Shown piece after piece: positions 39,377-50,776 of a stretch of 64,000 bases of DNA. This stretch comes from Skermanella mucosa. GTDB taxonomy: Bacteria; Pseudomonadota; Alphaproteobacteria; Azospirillales; Azospirillaceae. Each line of letters opens with the position of its first letter. Position 1 is the first letter of the stretch. Made by a program: the position numbers and the translations under genes. The notes below the pieces were generated by a model that did no database searches, was not told where the DNA came from, and saw nothing but the letters and a program-made list of their open reading frames with translations. The stretch lies in the NCBI RefSeq assembly GCF_016765655.2, contig NZ_CP086106.1, positions 3,895,001 through 3,959,000 of the forward strand, read 5' to 3'.

Positions 39377-40735
39377 ATGAACCTCGCGTCCAAGCTTCTC
39401 GAACGGGCCTCGGCCACCGGGCCGGTTCGGGTCGGCATCATCGGAGCCGGCAAGTTCGGCTCGATGGTGCTTTCCCAGGCCCAGAGGATCCCAGGGTTCC
39501 ATGTGGTCGGCGTCGTCGATCTCGACGTCGCCAAGGCCCGGGAGTCGATGAAGCGGGTCGGCTGGCCGCAAGAGCGCTGCGGCGCCGCGAGCATGGGCGA
39601 GGCGATCCGGAAGGGAACCACCTGCGTGACCGACGACGTCGCCGCCCTGATGGGATGCGAAGAGGTGGAGTGCGTCATCGAGGCGACCGGACACCCGATC
39701 GCCGGCGTCCGCCACGCCATGGCGGCGATCGACCACGGCAAGCACATCGTCATGGTCAACGTCGAGGCCGACGTGCTCTGCGGGCCGCTGCTCGCCGAGC
39801 GCGCCCGGGCCAGGGGCCTGGTCTATTCCATGGCCTACGGGGACCAGCCGGCGCTGATCTGCGAGCTGGTCGACTGGGTCCATGCCTGCGGGTTCGAACT
39901 GACGAGCGCCGGCAAGGGCATGAACTTCGAGCCGCGCTACCGCTACTCGACGCCCGATACCGTCTGGAGCTTCTTCGGGTGGACGGAAGAGGAGGTGGCG
40001 AAGGGCGACTTCAATCCGAAAATGTACAATTCCTTCACCGACGGCACCAAGGCGGCGATCGAGATGGCGGCCGTCGCGAACGGCACCGGCCTCGATTGCC
40101 CCGACGACGGCCTCGCCTTCCCGCCCGCCGGTCTCCACGACCTGGCGCGCGTCTTCCGCCCGGCATCCGACGGCGGACGCCTGGCCCGCAGCGGCCTCGT
40201 GGACATCGCCGCGAGCCAGGAGCCGGACGGCAGGGAGGTCATGAACAACATCCGCTACGGCGTCTTCGTGACGTTCAAGGCGCACAACGAATATTCCCGC
40301 GCCTGCTTCAAGCAGTACGGGCTGCTGACCGATCCGTCCGGCTGGTACGCCTCGATGTGGCGGCCCTTCCACATCATCGGCCTGGAAACCTCCGTCAGCG
40401 TCCTGTCCGCAGTCCTGCGCGGCGAGGCGACCGGCACGTCCAAGGAGTTCCGCGGCGACGCCGTGGCGACCGCCAAGCGCGACCTGAAGGCCGGCGAAAT
40501 GCTCGACGGCGAGGGCGGATACGCGGTGTGGGCGAATGCCATTCCGGCCACGCGCAGCCTCGAGGCATCGGCGCTCCCGATCGGCCTCGCGCACAATGTC
40601 AAGCTGAAGCGGCCGGTGGCGCAGGACGCCGTCGTCAGCTTCGACGACGTGGAACTGGTCAACGACCTTGATGTGGTCGATCTCCGCCGGACCATGGAGC
40701 GGCAGTTCGGCAGGACGAAAAGCGAGGCGGCATAG
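39377..40735 (+). CDS. NAD(P)-dependent oxidoreductase with C-terminal SAF domain
   Basis: The protein has 452 residues, with AAGGA 6 nt before the ATG. The Rossmann domain starts VRVGIIGAGKFGSMVLSQ near residue 17, and its order (VVGVVDLDVAKAR, CVIEATGHPIAGVRHAMAAIDHGKHIVMVNVEAD) is that of homoserine dehydrogenase-like oxidoreductases. The C-terminal 110 residues form an SAF domain (RDLKAGEMLDGEGGYAVW), as in several acid-sugar catabolic enzymes. A TRAP transporter follows 73 bp later. It probably oxidises or rearranges a sugar acid imported by that transporter; the exact reaction is unknown. Confidence 0.82.
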   Translation: MNLASKLLERASATGPVRVGIIGAGKFGSMVLSQAQRIPGFHVVGVVDLDVAKARESMKRVGWPQERCGAASMGEAIRKGTTCVTDDVAALMGCEEVECVIEATGHPIAGVRHAMAAIDHGKHIVMVNVEADVLCGPLLAERARARGLVYSMAYGDQPALICELVDWVHACGFELTSAGKGMNFEPRYRYSTPDTVWSFFGWTEEEVAKGDFNPKMYNSFTDGTKAAIEMAAVANGTGLDCPDDGLAFPPAGLHDLARVFRPASDGGRLARSGLVDIAASQEPDGREVMNNIRYGVFVTFKAHNEYSRACFKQYGLLTDPSGWYASMWRPFHIIGLETSVSVLSAVLRGEATGTSKEFRGDAVATAKRDLKAGEMLDGEGGYAVWANAIPATRSLEASALPIGLAHNVKLKRPVAQDAVVSFDDVELVNDLDVVDLRRTMERQFGRTKSEAA

Positions 40736-40808
40736 GCTTCCACGAGCACGCGAACCCAGGCCGAGCGGCCAAGACAAAACAGGCCAAGACAAAACAGGGA
40801 GGAAAGCA

Positions 40809-41834
40809 ATGAACAAGTCTGCCGAAGGATTGAACCGCCGATCGGTTCTGGCGTTCGGCGCCGCGGCCGCGGCGCTCACGGTGATCCGGCCGGGTTCCGC
40901 CCGGGCCGCGGCCACGATCAGGCTGGCGGTCGCGGACCCCGCGGGCTCGTCTGTCGGCAAGGCTGCGGCGCGGTTCGCGGAGCTGGTCCGGGAATCGACC
41001 GGCGGCGCCGTGCAGATCATGGTCTTTCCCGACGGCGTCCTGTTCGGCAACGACCAGAACGCGGCGGTCAATCAGCTCGGCGGCGGCGCGCTCGACGGGC
41101 TGATCCTGGCGAGCAGCGTCTACGCGTCGTTCGAGCCGCGCATGAACGCGGTCAGCCTGCCCTACCTGTTCTCCGACTACGACCAGCTCAGGGGCTATCT
41201 CCGCGGCGCGCCAGGACAGGAACTGCTCGGTTCGCTCGACCGCTTCAAGATCGTCGGCCTGGGCATGATGCTGCGGACCTTCCGCAACACGACGACGCGG
41301 GACAGGGCGATCACCCGGGTGGAGGACTTCCAGGGCCTCAAGGTGCGCGTTCCGAACAACCAGCTCTTCGTCCGGCTGTTCAGGGCGCTCAACGCCAATC
41401 CGACGCCCATGGCCTTCTCGGAAGTCTACACCGCGCTCCAGCTCGGCGCGATCGACGGCCAGGAGAATCCCGTCGAGGTGCCGCTCAACAACCGGTTCTA
41501 CGAGGTCCAGAAGCACCTGAACCTGACCCGGCACGTGGCGGACTCCTACCTGCTCGGCCTCAGCCGCCCCGCCTGGCAGCGCATTCCCGAGGACCAGCGG
41601 GAGAACGTGCGTGCCGCCGCGGCGAAGATGGCCGAGGAGCACAATGAAAACGAGATCCGGCAGGAGGCTTCGATCATCGCCGCGCTCCGCGAGAAGGGCA
41701 TGACGGTGAACGAGCTCGGAGCCGGAGAACCCCAGAAGCTCCAGCAGATCGCGGCCGGCCTCTATCCCGAGTTCTCCGAAAGCATCGGGAAGGAGTTCCT
41801 GGACAAGAGCCTTGCCTTCGTGGGCAAGTCGTGA
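40809..41834 (+). CDS. dctP: TRAP transporter solute-binding protein DctP (system 1)
   Basis: The protein has 341 residues from the ATG at 40809. A twin-arginine-like signal (NRRSVLAFGAAAAALTVIRPGSARA) sends it to the periplasm. The DctP fold follows, with DGLILASSVYASFEPRMNAVSLPYLF, then LKVRVPNNQLFVRLFRALNANPTPMAFSEVYTALQLGAIDGQENP, which carries the conserved Arg that binds the substrate carboxylate. Its stop overlaps the GTG of the DctQ gene. With the SAF oxidoreductase upstream it probably serves a sugar acid. Confidence 0.93.
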   Translation: MNKSAEGLNRRSVLAFGAAAAALTVIRPGSARAAATIRLAVADPAGSSVGKAAARFAELVRESTGGAVQIMVFPDGVLFGNDQNAAVNQLGGGALDGLILASSVYASFEPRMNAVSLPYLFSDYDQLRGYLRGAPGQELLGSLDRFKIVGLGMMLRTFRNTTTRDRAITRVEDFQGLKVRVPNNQLFVRLFRALNANPTPMAFSEVYTALQLGAIDGQENPVEVPLNNRFYEVQKHLNLTRHVADSYLLGLSRPAWQRIPEDQRENVRAAAAKMAEEHNENEIRQEASIIAALREKGMTVNELGAGEPQKLQQIAAGLYPEFSESIGKEFLDKSLAFVGKS

Positions 41835-42379
41835 CCAGCGTCGGCTATCAGCAGATGCGGCGGCAACGGGCGAACCTAGACCACCTGATCTGGAGAGCGG
41901 TCGATGCCCTGCTCTTCGTGATCGTGCTGGGCCTGGTGGTCACGGTCTCGTGCCAGGCGTTGAGCCGCCTGACCGGTGCTTCCGTCCCCTGGACCGAGGA
42001 GCTGTCGCGCTTCCTGTTCATCTGGACGGCGTTCCTCGGCATGGCGACGGGCTTCCGCCGAGGGGAGCACCCCAGCATCACCTTCCTGATCGACGCCCTG
42101 CCGGGTTGGGCTCGGGTGGTCTCGCGTTACCTGACCGCCGTCTCGACCACCGTCCTGTTCGCCATCATCGGCTGGCACGCCGTCGGGCTGCTGATGCAGC
42201 AGATGGATTTCGGCGAGACATCCCCCGTGCTCGGCATCGGCATGTGGATCGCGACCGTGCCGGTGATCCTGGGATCGGTCCTCGCCACGGCGGGCTGCCT
42301 GATCGAGGTCCTCGGCAAGACCGAGGCCCGTCAGGGCGGCACCGGCGTCGCCAGCCTCAACCGGGAGAGCGGTCCATGA
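41831..42379 (+). CDS. dctQ: TRAP transporter small permease DctQ (system 1)
   Basis: The protein has 182 residues from a GTG that overlaps the DctP stop (GTGA). Four hydrophobic helices are seen, with the DctQ mark VPWTEELSRFLFIWTAFLGMATGFRRGEH between helices one and two. It ends SGP and overlaps the DctM start by 4 bp. The small subunit stabilises the DctM channel in the inner membrane. Confidence 0.93.
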   Translation: MTSVGYQQMRRQRANLDHLIWRAVDALLFVIVLGLVVTVSCQALSRLTGASVPWTEELSRFLFIWTAFLGMATGFRRGEHPSITFLIDALPGWARVVSRYLTAVSTTVLFAIIGWHAVGLLMQQMDFGETSPVLGIGMWIATVPVILGSVLATAGCLIEVLGKTEARQGGTGVASLNRESGP

Positions 42380-43647
42380 GCCTCATCCTGCTGACGATCT
42401 TCCTCGGGCTTTCGCTTCTCGGCGTGCCGCTGGCCGTGGCGCTCGGCCTCGGGGCGGCGGCCACGCTCTGGTACCACGACCTGCCGCTGTCCATGGTGAC
42501 GCAGTCGATGGCGACCTCGATCAACTCCTTCCTGCTGATCGCGGTGCCCCTGTTCGTCCTGGCCGGCCACATCATGGAACGGGGCGGACTTTCGGAGCGC
42601 ATCTTCAGCGCCGCCGAGGCCTGCGTCGGGCGCTTCAGGGGCGGGCTCGGCCATGTCAACATCCTGTCCAGCTTCGTCTTCGGCGGGATTTCGGGTTCGT
42701 CGGTGGCCGACATCGCCAGCATCGGGCGGATCACCATCGGCGCGATGACGGCCCGGAACTATCCCCGACCCTACTCCGCCGCCCTGACCCTGATCACCTC
42801 GACGCTCGCGACGCTGGTGCCGCCGAGCATCCTGATGATCGTCGCGGCCGCGGCGGCGGGACAGTCCGTCGGCCAGGCGCTGGCGGGGGGCCTCGGGCCC
42901 GGCATCCTGCTGGTCACGGCGCTGCTCGTCTACAATGCCCTGGTATCGAAGGCGAAGGGCTACGGGACGCTCCTCCCGTTCGACCCCAGGGCCAACCTGA
43001 AGGCCATCGCGCGGGCCCTGCCCTCGCTCGGCGCGCCGGTCATCATCCTGACCGCGATGTTCACCGGGATCGTCACCCCGACCGAGGCCGCGGCCCTCGC
43101 CGTCCTGTACACGCTGGCCGTCGGGTTCCTGGTGCATCGCGAGATCGCCTTGGCCGACCTGCCCGAGCTGCTCATCGGTGCCGGCCGGACCGCCGGGACG
43201 GTCCTCCTGATCCTGATGGTCGCCAGCACGGCCACATATGTCTTCACCATCGACATGCTGCCGTCGAAGGCGTCGTCGTCGATCATGGCCCTGACCACCG
43301 ACCCGAGGCTGGTGCTCCTGCTGATGGGCCTGATCTTCCTCGCCGTCGGCATGCTGATGGACATCGTGGCGGCGGCCCTGATGCTGATCCCGATCCTGAT
43401 GCCGGCCGCCCTGCAGGTGGGCGTCGATCCGCTGCACTTCATCGTCTTCATGGTGGCGGCCCTGGCGATGGGGTTGGCGACTCCGCCCGTGGGGACCTGC
43501 CTGTTCGCGACGGCCCAGGTCTCGGGAGTTCCCATCGAACGCCTGGCGCTGGCGACAATGCCGTTCTATGTGGTCAACGTGGTCGTGCTGACGCTGATCG
43601 CCCTCCTTCCCCAGGTGGTCCTGTGGCCGGCTCGGTTTCTCACATGA
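42376..43647 (+). CDS. dctM: TRAP transporter large permease DctM (system 1)
   Basis: The protein has 423 residues from the ATG at 42376 and about 12 membrane spans. Family motifs include SFLLIAVPLFVLAGHIMERGGLS, GGLGHVNILSSFVFGGISGSSVADIASIG, PPSILMIV and FTGIVTPTEAAALAV, and GMLMDIVAAALMLIPILMPA. It is the Na+-driven channel subunit of the P-Q-M set formed by 40809-43647. The order P-Q-M with overlapping starts shows one operon. Confidence 0.95.
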   Translation: MSLILLTIFLGLSLLGVPLAVALGLGAAATLWYHDLPLSMVTQSMATSINSFLLIAVPLFVLAGHIMERGGLSERIFSAAEACVGRFRGGLGHVNILSSFVFGGISGSSVADIASIGRITIGAMTARNYPRPYSAALTLITSTLATLVPPSILMIVAAAAAGQSVGQALAGGLGPGILLVTALLVYNALVSKAKGYGTLLPFDPRANLKAIARALPSLGAPVIILTAMFTGIVTPTEAAALAVLYTLAVGFLVHREIALADLPELLIGAGRTAGTVLLILMVASTATYVFTIDMLPSKASSSIMALTTDPRLVLLLMGLIFLAVGMLMDIVAAALMLIPILMPAALQVGVDPLHFIVFMVAALAMGLATPPVGTCLFATAQVSGVPIERLALATMPFYVVNVVVLTLIALLPQVVLWPARFLT

Positions 43648-43773
43648 GCACACCCCGGAGAGCCGGCCATGCGCCCGCCGCGACGCATGGCTGGTTTCTC
43701 CGGTCTCGCCCAGAGGCATCGGCATAGGCTATCGAGGAGGCGTTGCTCCGTTGCTCCAAGGAATGATGCCGCC

Positions 43774-44667
43774 GTGCCGTCCAAAAACCGCCTCTTCGAC
43801 CAGGTGTGGCTTCTGCTGATGCTGCCGCCCCTGTTCTGGGCCAGCAACGCCATCGTCGGCCGGGCCGTGGCCGGGGCGGTGCCGCCGGTGGGTCTGGCGT
43901 TCTGGCGATGGACGCTGGGCGCGCTGCTGATCCTCCCCTTCGCGTGGCGGCACCTGGGGGCCGACGCGGATGTGCTGAAGCGGCACTGGGCGGTGATCGG
44001 AACGCTGGCCCTGACAGGCATCGCCGTCTTCAACACCCTGGTCTATCTCGGCCTGAACACCACGTCGGTGCTGAACGCGGTCATGATGCAGACCGGCATT
44101 CCGCCGCTGATCGTGCTGATGAGTTTCCTGATGTTCCGGGACCGCGTTTCCGCGGTGCAGGGAGCGGGAATCGCGCTGTCGCTGGCGGGGGCGCTGACGC
44201 TGATCTCCAAGGGCGACCTCGGCGCGCTGGTCCGGCTGGACCTCAATCCCGGCGATCTCTGGATCTTCCTGGCGGTCATCAGCTACGCGGGCTACACGGC
44301 CCTGCTGCGGCGGCGCCCGGCGGTGCATGCCTTCAGCTTCCTGTTCGTCACCTTCGCGGCCGGCGCCGCCATGATCCTGCCCCTCTACCTGGTGGAGACG
44401 CTCGGAGGGCGCCCCTACGAGGTGACGGCGCTGGCGGTCGGCGCCACCGTCTACGTGGCGCTGTTCCCGTCGATCCTGGCCTATCTCTGCTTCAACCGGC
44501 TGGTGGCGGTGGCGGGGCCGAACCGCGCCGGGATGTGCATCCATCTGGTGCCGGTGTTCGGAACGGTGCTGGCGATCCTGTTCCTGGGAGAAACGCTCCA
44601 CGTCTTCCATGTCGCAGGCATCGCGCTGATCGCGGTCGGGATCATGCTGGCGACGCGCCGCCGATGA
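43774..44667 (+). CDS. EamA/DMT-family transporter
   Basis: The protein has 297 residues from a GTG at 43774; the open frame begins further upstream but that part is not membrane-like. Ten hydrophobic helices in two EamA repeats are seen: LPPLFWASNAIVGRAVAG, then VYLGLNTTSVLNAVMMQTGIPPLIVLMSFL, and in the second half GDLWIFLAVISYAGYTALLRRRP and PVFGTVLAILFLGETLHVFHVAGIALI. The family exports amino acids, nucleosides or other metabolites. It stands apart from the TRAP operon by 126 bp. Substrate unknown. Confidence 0.88.
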   Translation: MPSKNRLFDQVWLLLMLPPLFWASNAIVGRAVAGAVPPVGLAFWRWTLGALLILPFAWRHLGADADVLKRHWAVIGTLALTGIAVFNTLVYLGLNTTSVLNAVMMQTGIPPLIVLMSFLMFRDRVSAVQGAGIALSLAGALTLISKGDLGALVRLDLNPGDLWIFLAVISYAGYTALLRRRPAVHAFSFLFVTFAAGAAMILPLYLVETLGGRPYEVTALAVGATVYVALFPSILAYLCFNRLVAVAGPNRAGMCIHLVPVFGTVLAILFLGETLHVFHVAGIALIAVGIMLATRRR

Positions 44668-44850
44668 AATCGGCCGTTGCTCCAAGAAATTCTTGCGTTA
44701 TACCAAAGCAATACTGCCGTTCATGGTACCCGGATCGACGGAAGAGTTTCCCACGAAACATGGACGGCACATGAGAACAGTTCCTACAATCGCCCGCAGG
44801 TATCGTAACGCCAAGCGGGACCCGGCGGACAACATCAGGACCAGATCACG

Positions 44851-46592
<1,742 letters not shown>

Positions 46593-46708
46593 TCGGCACG
46601 GCCGGTCGAAGCCCGTAAAGCCATAACGACGTCCCGGCCCCCGGCCGGGGCGTCGGGCGATTCGGCCGCCAGCAACACCCTTCCAATCAATCAGCCGGTA
46701 CCAGCACC

Positions 46709-47842
46709 ATGTCGATGATCTCCTACCTGACGACGATCCGATTCGAATTCGGCGCCATCAACGGCATCCAGCAGGACCTGACCGATCTGGGAATCCGCAA
46801 GCCCCTGATCATCGCCGACGAGGGGGTGGTGAAAGCCGGGCTCGTCGGCAGGATCACCGCCCTGCTGGAAGACGGCGGCGGGCTGCCGGTCTTCACCGGC
46901 ACGCCGACCAATCCCACCCAGGAAGCCGTCGAAGCGGCGCTGGCGATGTATCGCGAGCAGGGCTGCGACGGCCTGATCGCGGTGGGCGGCGGCTCCCCGA
47001 TCGACCTTGCCAAGGGCGTCGCGCTGCTGGCGTCCCACGACGGTCCGCTCGAACACTACGCCGCCATCCTCGGCGGCATTCCCCGGATCACGTCGGCCGT
47101 CGTTCCGGTCATCGCGGTCCCGACCACGGCCGGCACCGGAAGCGAGGTCGGCCGGGCCTCGCTGATCACGCTGAAGGACGGCCGCAAGCTGGGCTTCATC
47201 TCGCCGTACCTGATCCCGAAGCGGGCGGTCTGCGACCCCGAACTGACGCTCGGCCTGCCGGCCTGGCTGACCGCGGCGACCGGCATGGATGCCGTCACCC
47301 ACTGCATCGAGACCTATCTCAGCCCGCGCGACAACCCTCCCGCCGAGGCGATCGCCCTGGACGGGCTGAAGCGGGCGGTCGACAACATCGAGAAGGCGAC
47401 CGCCGACGGCTCCGACCGCGACGCGCGGTACCAGATGATGATGGCGGCCCTTGAGGGCGGCCTCACCTTCCAGAAGGGCCTGGGCGCGGTGCATGCCCTG
47501 TCGCATCCCCTGGGCGGGCTCAAGGACATCTCCCTCCACCATGGCACCCTGAACGCGGTGATCCTGCCGGCGACCCTGCGGTTCAACCAAAGCCATGCGG
47601 AGGCGAAGTACGCGGCCATACGCTCCACCCTCGGCCTGGCGGCCGACGCCGACCTGGCCGACTACTTCGCCGGGCTCAGCGGCCGGCTCGGCCTGCCGAA
47701 GACCTTGAAGGAAATGGGCGTTTCCACCACCATCGTGCCGGGGATCGCGCGCGCCGCCGTCGAGGATCATTCCCACGCGACCAATGCCCGCCCCGCGACG
47801 GTCGAGGACTACGAGCGGATGCTGACCGAGGCGATCGGCTGA
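46709..47842 (+). CDS. Iron-containing alcohol dehydrogenase
   Basis: The protein has 377 residues. The NAD domain carries GLIAVGGGSPIDLAKGVALLAS near residues 88-108 and PTTAGTGSEVGRAS near 138-151. Fe ligands are Asp194 and His198 (GMDAVTHCIE), His262 (AVHALSHPLGG) and His278 (LHHGTLNAV). Such enzymes interconvert short alcohols and aldehydes, or in catabolic clusters hydroxy acid semialdehydes. It lies between an orphan DctP and a DHDPS-family gene; an aldehyde made by that lyase is a plausible substrate. Confidence 0.9.
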   Translation: MSMISYLTTIRFEFGAINGIQQDLTDLGIRKPLIIADEGVVKAGLVGRITALLEDGGGLPVFTGTPTNPTQEAVEAALAMYREQGCDGLIAVGGGSPIDLAKGVALLASHDGPLEHYAAILGGIPRITSAVVPVIAVPTTAGTGSEVGRASLITLKDGRKLGFISPYLIPKRAVCDPELTLGLPAWLTAATGMDAVTHCIETYLSPRDNPPAEAIALDGLKRAVDNIEKATADGSDRDARYQMMMAALEGGLTFQKGLGAVHALSHPLGGLKDISLHHGTLNAVILPATLRFNQSHAEAKYAAIRSTLGLAADADLADYFAGLSGRLGLPKTLKEMGVSTTIVPGIARAAVEDHSHATNARPATVEDYERMLTEAIG

Positions 47843-47895
47843 CGCCCGCCGGCGCTTCACCGGCTCCCTCATTCTCTCGCGGACAGGAGAACGTG

Positions 47896-48897
47896 ATGTC
47901 GATTTCCCAGCACGATGCCCGGGCCGACCGGCTCTGGGTCCCCCTGCTCACCCAGTACCGGCGGCAGGGCGGCGCGGTCGAGATAGATCCGGACCGTACC
48001 GCCGCGCACCTGTCGTTCATCCGGCCCTGGGTCGGCCAGTTCCTGCTCGCCGGCTCCACCGGGGACGGCTGGGAGATGAGCCTGGAGCAGCTTCTGGTGC
48101 TCGTCCGTCTCACCGGCCGGCACGACCTCTTCGACGGCAGCCGGTTCCTCGTCGGGGCGCTTCGGCCGACCACCGAGGGTGTCATCGAGTGGGCGCGGGC
48201 GATCGAGAGCACGCTGGACGGGATGAAGACCACCGCCGGCGAGTTCCGCGGACTGGCGGTCTGCCCGCCGGTCGATGCCGGGGCCAGCCAGTCGGACATC
48301 GTCAGGCACTACGAGCGGGTCCTGGCGGAGACACGCAGCGACATCGCGGTCTACCAGCTGCCGCAGATCACCCACTGCTCGATCGAGCCGGAAACCATGC
48401 GGTCGCTCGCGGCCAACCCGCGGGTCACCATGTTCAAGGACACCAGCGGCGCCGACGCGGTGGCCCTGTCCGGCTTCACCGGCCCCCTGATGGTGCGGGG
48501 GGCGGAAGGCGGTTATGTCGATAACCTGAAGCCGACCGGGCTGTACGACGGGTGGCTGCTGAGCACCGGCAACGCCTTCGGATCCCAGCTCCGCCGCATG
48601 ATCGACCTGCTGGACTCCGGGCGGGACGAGGAAGCCAAGGCGGTCTCCCGCGTCCTGACCGTCGTGGTGAACGAGATGTTCGCGGCGGCGGGGAAACTGC
48701 CCTTCGGCAATCCCTTCTCCAACGCGAACCGGGCGGTGGACCATCTCTGGGCCCATGGCGCGGGGTGGGTCGACGCCCCGGCCCCGCTGACCATTTCCGG
48801 CAACGAGATCCCGAGGGAACTGCTGGAAACCGCGTCGGACATCGTCGGCCGTTTCCCCACCCTGCCGGAACGGGGGTATCTGGGCAGCGGTCGCTGA
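47896..48897 (+). CDS. DHDPS/NAL-family lyase (class I aldolase type)
   Basis: The protein has 333 residues from the ATG at 47896, with AGGAG 6 nt upstream; a GTG one codon earlier is an alternative. The (beta/alpha)8 family is recognised by QFLLAGSTGDGWEMSLEQ near residue 48 (the GxxGE-type part), VYQLPQITHCS near 150 and the Schiff-base Lys in TMFKDTSGADAV. Family members split or form 2-oxo acids with pyruvate. In this gene set it may cleave a 2-keto sugar acid derivative to pyruvate and an aldehyde. The precise substrate is unknown. Confidence 0.87.
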   Translation: MSISQHDARADRLWVPLLTQYRRQGGAVEIDPDRTAAHLSFIRPWVGQFLLAGSTGDGWEMSLEQLLVLVRLTGRHDLFDGSRFLVGALRPTTEGVIEWARAIESTLDGMKTTAGEFRGLAVCPPVDAGASQSDIVRHYERVLAETRSDIAVYQLPQITHCSIEPETMRSLAANPRVTMFKDTSGADAVALSGFTGPLMVRGAEGGYVDNLKPTGLYDGWLLSTGNAFGSQLRRMIDLLDSGRDEEAKAVSRVLTVVVNEMFAAAGKLPFGNPFSNANRAVDHLWAHGAGWVDAPAPLTISGNEIPRELLETASDIVGRFPTLPERGYLGSGR

Positions 48898-48975
48898 CGA
48901 AGACTATCCCCGGCTCCGGTCAAGACAATCAGAAACCAAAAACCCAGAATCCAAAAATAAGGAGGAAACAGTCCC

Positions 48976-50079
48976 ATGATGAAACGTCGCGACATGCTGG
49001 TCGGCGGTCTGGCGGGTGCTTCCGCCGCCGCCGCGGTGGTGGCAGGCGGTCCCGGTACGGCACAAGCGCAGAGCACCGAGATCAACTGGCGCATGACGTC
49101 CAGCTATCCCGCATCCCTGGACGCCGTCTACGGCGCCGGAGATACCTTCATCAAGGTGCTCGGCGAGATCTCCCAGGGGCGCATGCGGATACAGCACTTC
49201 GCCGCCGGAGAGATCGTCGGCGGGTTCCAGGCGCTGGACGCGGTCCAGAACGGAACGGTGGAGTGCTGCGACACGGCGCCCTTCTACTATGTCGGCAAGG
49301 ACCCCTCCTTCGCGTTCGGCGCCTCCGTGCCGTTCGGTCTCAGCACGCGCCAGCAGAACGCCTGGTTCTTCCAGGCCGGCGGGCTGGAGCTGCTGAACGA
49401 GCTGTTCAACCAGCACAATGTCGTCGGAATCCCGATCGGCAACACCAATGCCCAGATGGCCGGCTGGTTCCGCAAGGAGATCAAGTCGGTGGACGACCTG
49501 AAGGGCCTGAAGATGCGGATCGGCGGACTTGCCGGGCAGGTCATCGCCAAGCTGGGCGCGGTGCCGCAGCAGATCCCCGCGGGCGACATCTATCCGGCGC
49601 TCGAACGCGGGACGATCGATGCCGCCGAATGGGTCGGACCCTATGACGACGAACGGCTCGGCTTCGCCAAGGTGGCGCCCTATTACTACTATCCGGGCTG
49701 GTGGGAAGGCGCCTCCGCCATCTTCCTGTTCATCAACAAGGACAGGTGGGAAGCGCTCTCGCCGCTCGACCGCGCCCTGATCACCGCGGCGGCGCACCAG
49801 GCCAACACGCTGACCATCGCCAAGTACGACCAAGTCAATCCGGGCGCCATCCGCCGGCTCGTCGCCGGAGGCGCGCAGCTGAGGGCCTTCCCGCCCGAGG
49901 TGATGGAAGCCTGCCTGAAAGCCGCCAACGAAATGTTCGCCGAGATCAGCGCCCAGAACCCGCTGTTCAAGCGCCTGCATGAACACATGACGGCGTTCCG
50001 CAACGAGCAGTATCTCTGGCAGCAGATCGCGGAATACAGCTACGAGACGTTCATGATCCGGGCGCGCGGCCGCGGCTGA
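48976..50079 (+). CDS. dctP: TRAP solute-binding protein of the TakP type (system 2)
   Basis: The protein has 367 residues with GGAGGAAAC before the ATG. A signal (MKRRDMLVGGLAGASAAAAVVAGGPGTAQA) precedes NWRMTSSYPASLDAVYGAGDTF, GEIVGGFQALDAVQNGTVECCDTAPFYYVGKDP, AGWFRKEIKSVDDLKGLKMRIGGLAGQVIAKLG and [17 protein letters not shown], ending TFMIRARGRG. It is collinear with the protein at 45504, so the pair arose by duplication. DctQ and DctM follow at once. A monocarboxylate or oxo acid ligand is likely. Confidence 0.93.
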   Translation: MMKRRDMLVGGLAGASAAAAVVAGGPGTAQAQSTEINWRMTSSYPASLDAVYGAGDTFIKVLGEISQGRMRIQHFAAGEIVGGFQALDAVQNGTVECCDTAPFYYVGKDPSFAFGASVPFGLSTRQQNAWFFQAGGLELLNELFNQHNVVGIPIGNTNAQMAGWFRKEIKSVDDLKGLKMRIGGLAGQVIAKLGAVPQQIPAGDIYPALERGTIDAAEWVGPYDDERLGFAKVAPYYYYPGWWEGASAIFLFINKDRWEALSPLDRALITAAAHQANTLTIAKYDQVNPGAIRRLVAGGAQLRAFPPEVMEACLKAANEMFAEISAQNPLFKRLHEHMTAFRNEQYLWQQIAEYSYETFMIRARGRG

Positions 50080-50122
50080 CCGAACGTTTCTCGGAGCAGG
50101 ACAAAGTCTCGGGAGGAAACCT

Positions 50123-50776
50123 GTGCAAGCATTGTTGGGCGTCAGCCGCTCCATCGACACCATGAACACATGGATCGGGCGCATAGCCGCCTGGGCGATC
50201 GTGGTCGCCGTCCTGGTCTCAGCGATCAACGCCATCGTCCGCAAGGTCCTGGGCACCTCGTCGAACGCCTGGCTCGAACTCCAGTGGTACCTGTTCGGCG
50301 CGGTCTTCATGCTGTGCGCCGCCTGGACGTTCATCGCGAACGAGCACATCCGCATCGACATCGTCGCGAACAGGTTTCCGCGGAAGGTACGCAACTGGAT
50401 CGAGGTGATCGGCCATGTCTTCTTCCTCGGCGGCTTCTGCGCCGTCCTGATCTATACCTCGATCCCCTTCTTCCTGAACTCCTACGAATCGGGCGAGGTC
50501 TCGACGAACGCCGGCGGACTGATCATCTGGCCGGCGAAGCTCCTGATCCTGGCCGGCTTCGTCCTGCTCGCCCTCCAGGGCGTCAGCGAACTGATCAAGA
50601 GAATCGCGATCATGCGCGGCCTTATCCCCGAAACCGGGATGGGCGGACACCACGACATGGTGGAGAGCGAGGTGGAACGCCTGCTCTCCATCCAGAAAGA
50701 TGGCCCCGGTGAAGGCCTGGGAACCGGAAAGCCAGAAACCAGCGCAGGGCCGCAAGCTTCCAGGAACCACCCATGA
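50123..50776 (+). CDS. dctQ: TRAP transporter small permease DctQ (system 2)
   Basis: The protein has 217 residues from a GTG with GGGAGGAAA upstream. Four membrane helices are seen, with the mark ARNWLELQWYLFG-type part as SNAWLELQWYLFGAVFMLCAAWTFIANEHIRID. A soluble C-terminal tail of about 50 residues follows (ESEVERLLSIQKDGPGEG), longer than usual. Its stop overlaps the DctM start by 4 bp. Confidence 0.92.
   Translation: MQALLGVSRSIDTMNTWIGRIAAWAIVVAVLVSAINAIVRKVLGTSSNAWLELQWYLFGAVFMLCAAWTFIANEHIRIDIVANRFPRKVRNWIEVIGHVFFLGGFCAVLIYTSIPFFLNSYESGEVSTNAGGLIIWPAKLLILAGFVLLALQGVSELIKRIAIMRGLIPETGMGGHHDMVESEVERLLSIQKDGPGEGLGTGKPETSAGPQASRNHP

Noticed and set aside
38690-41071. 793-residue minus-strand frame across LysR and oxidoreductase genes
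   Set aside because: It runs antisense through three recognisable genes and has no domain; it is a codon-bias artefact.
43650-44700. GTTGCTCCAAG direct repeat on both sides of the EamA gene
   Set aside because: Only 11 bp are shared (near 43751 and 44675), there are no inverted ends or transposase, and chance or a local duplication is enough to explain it.
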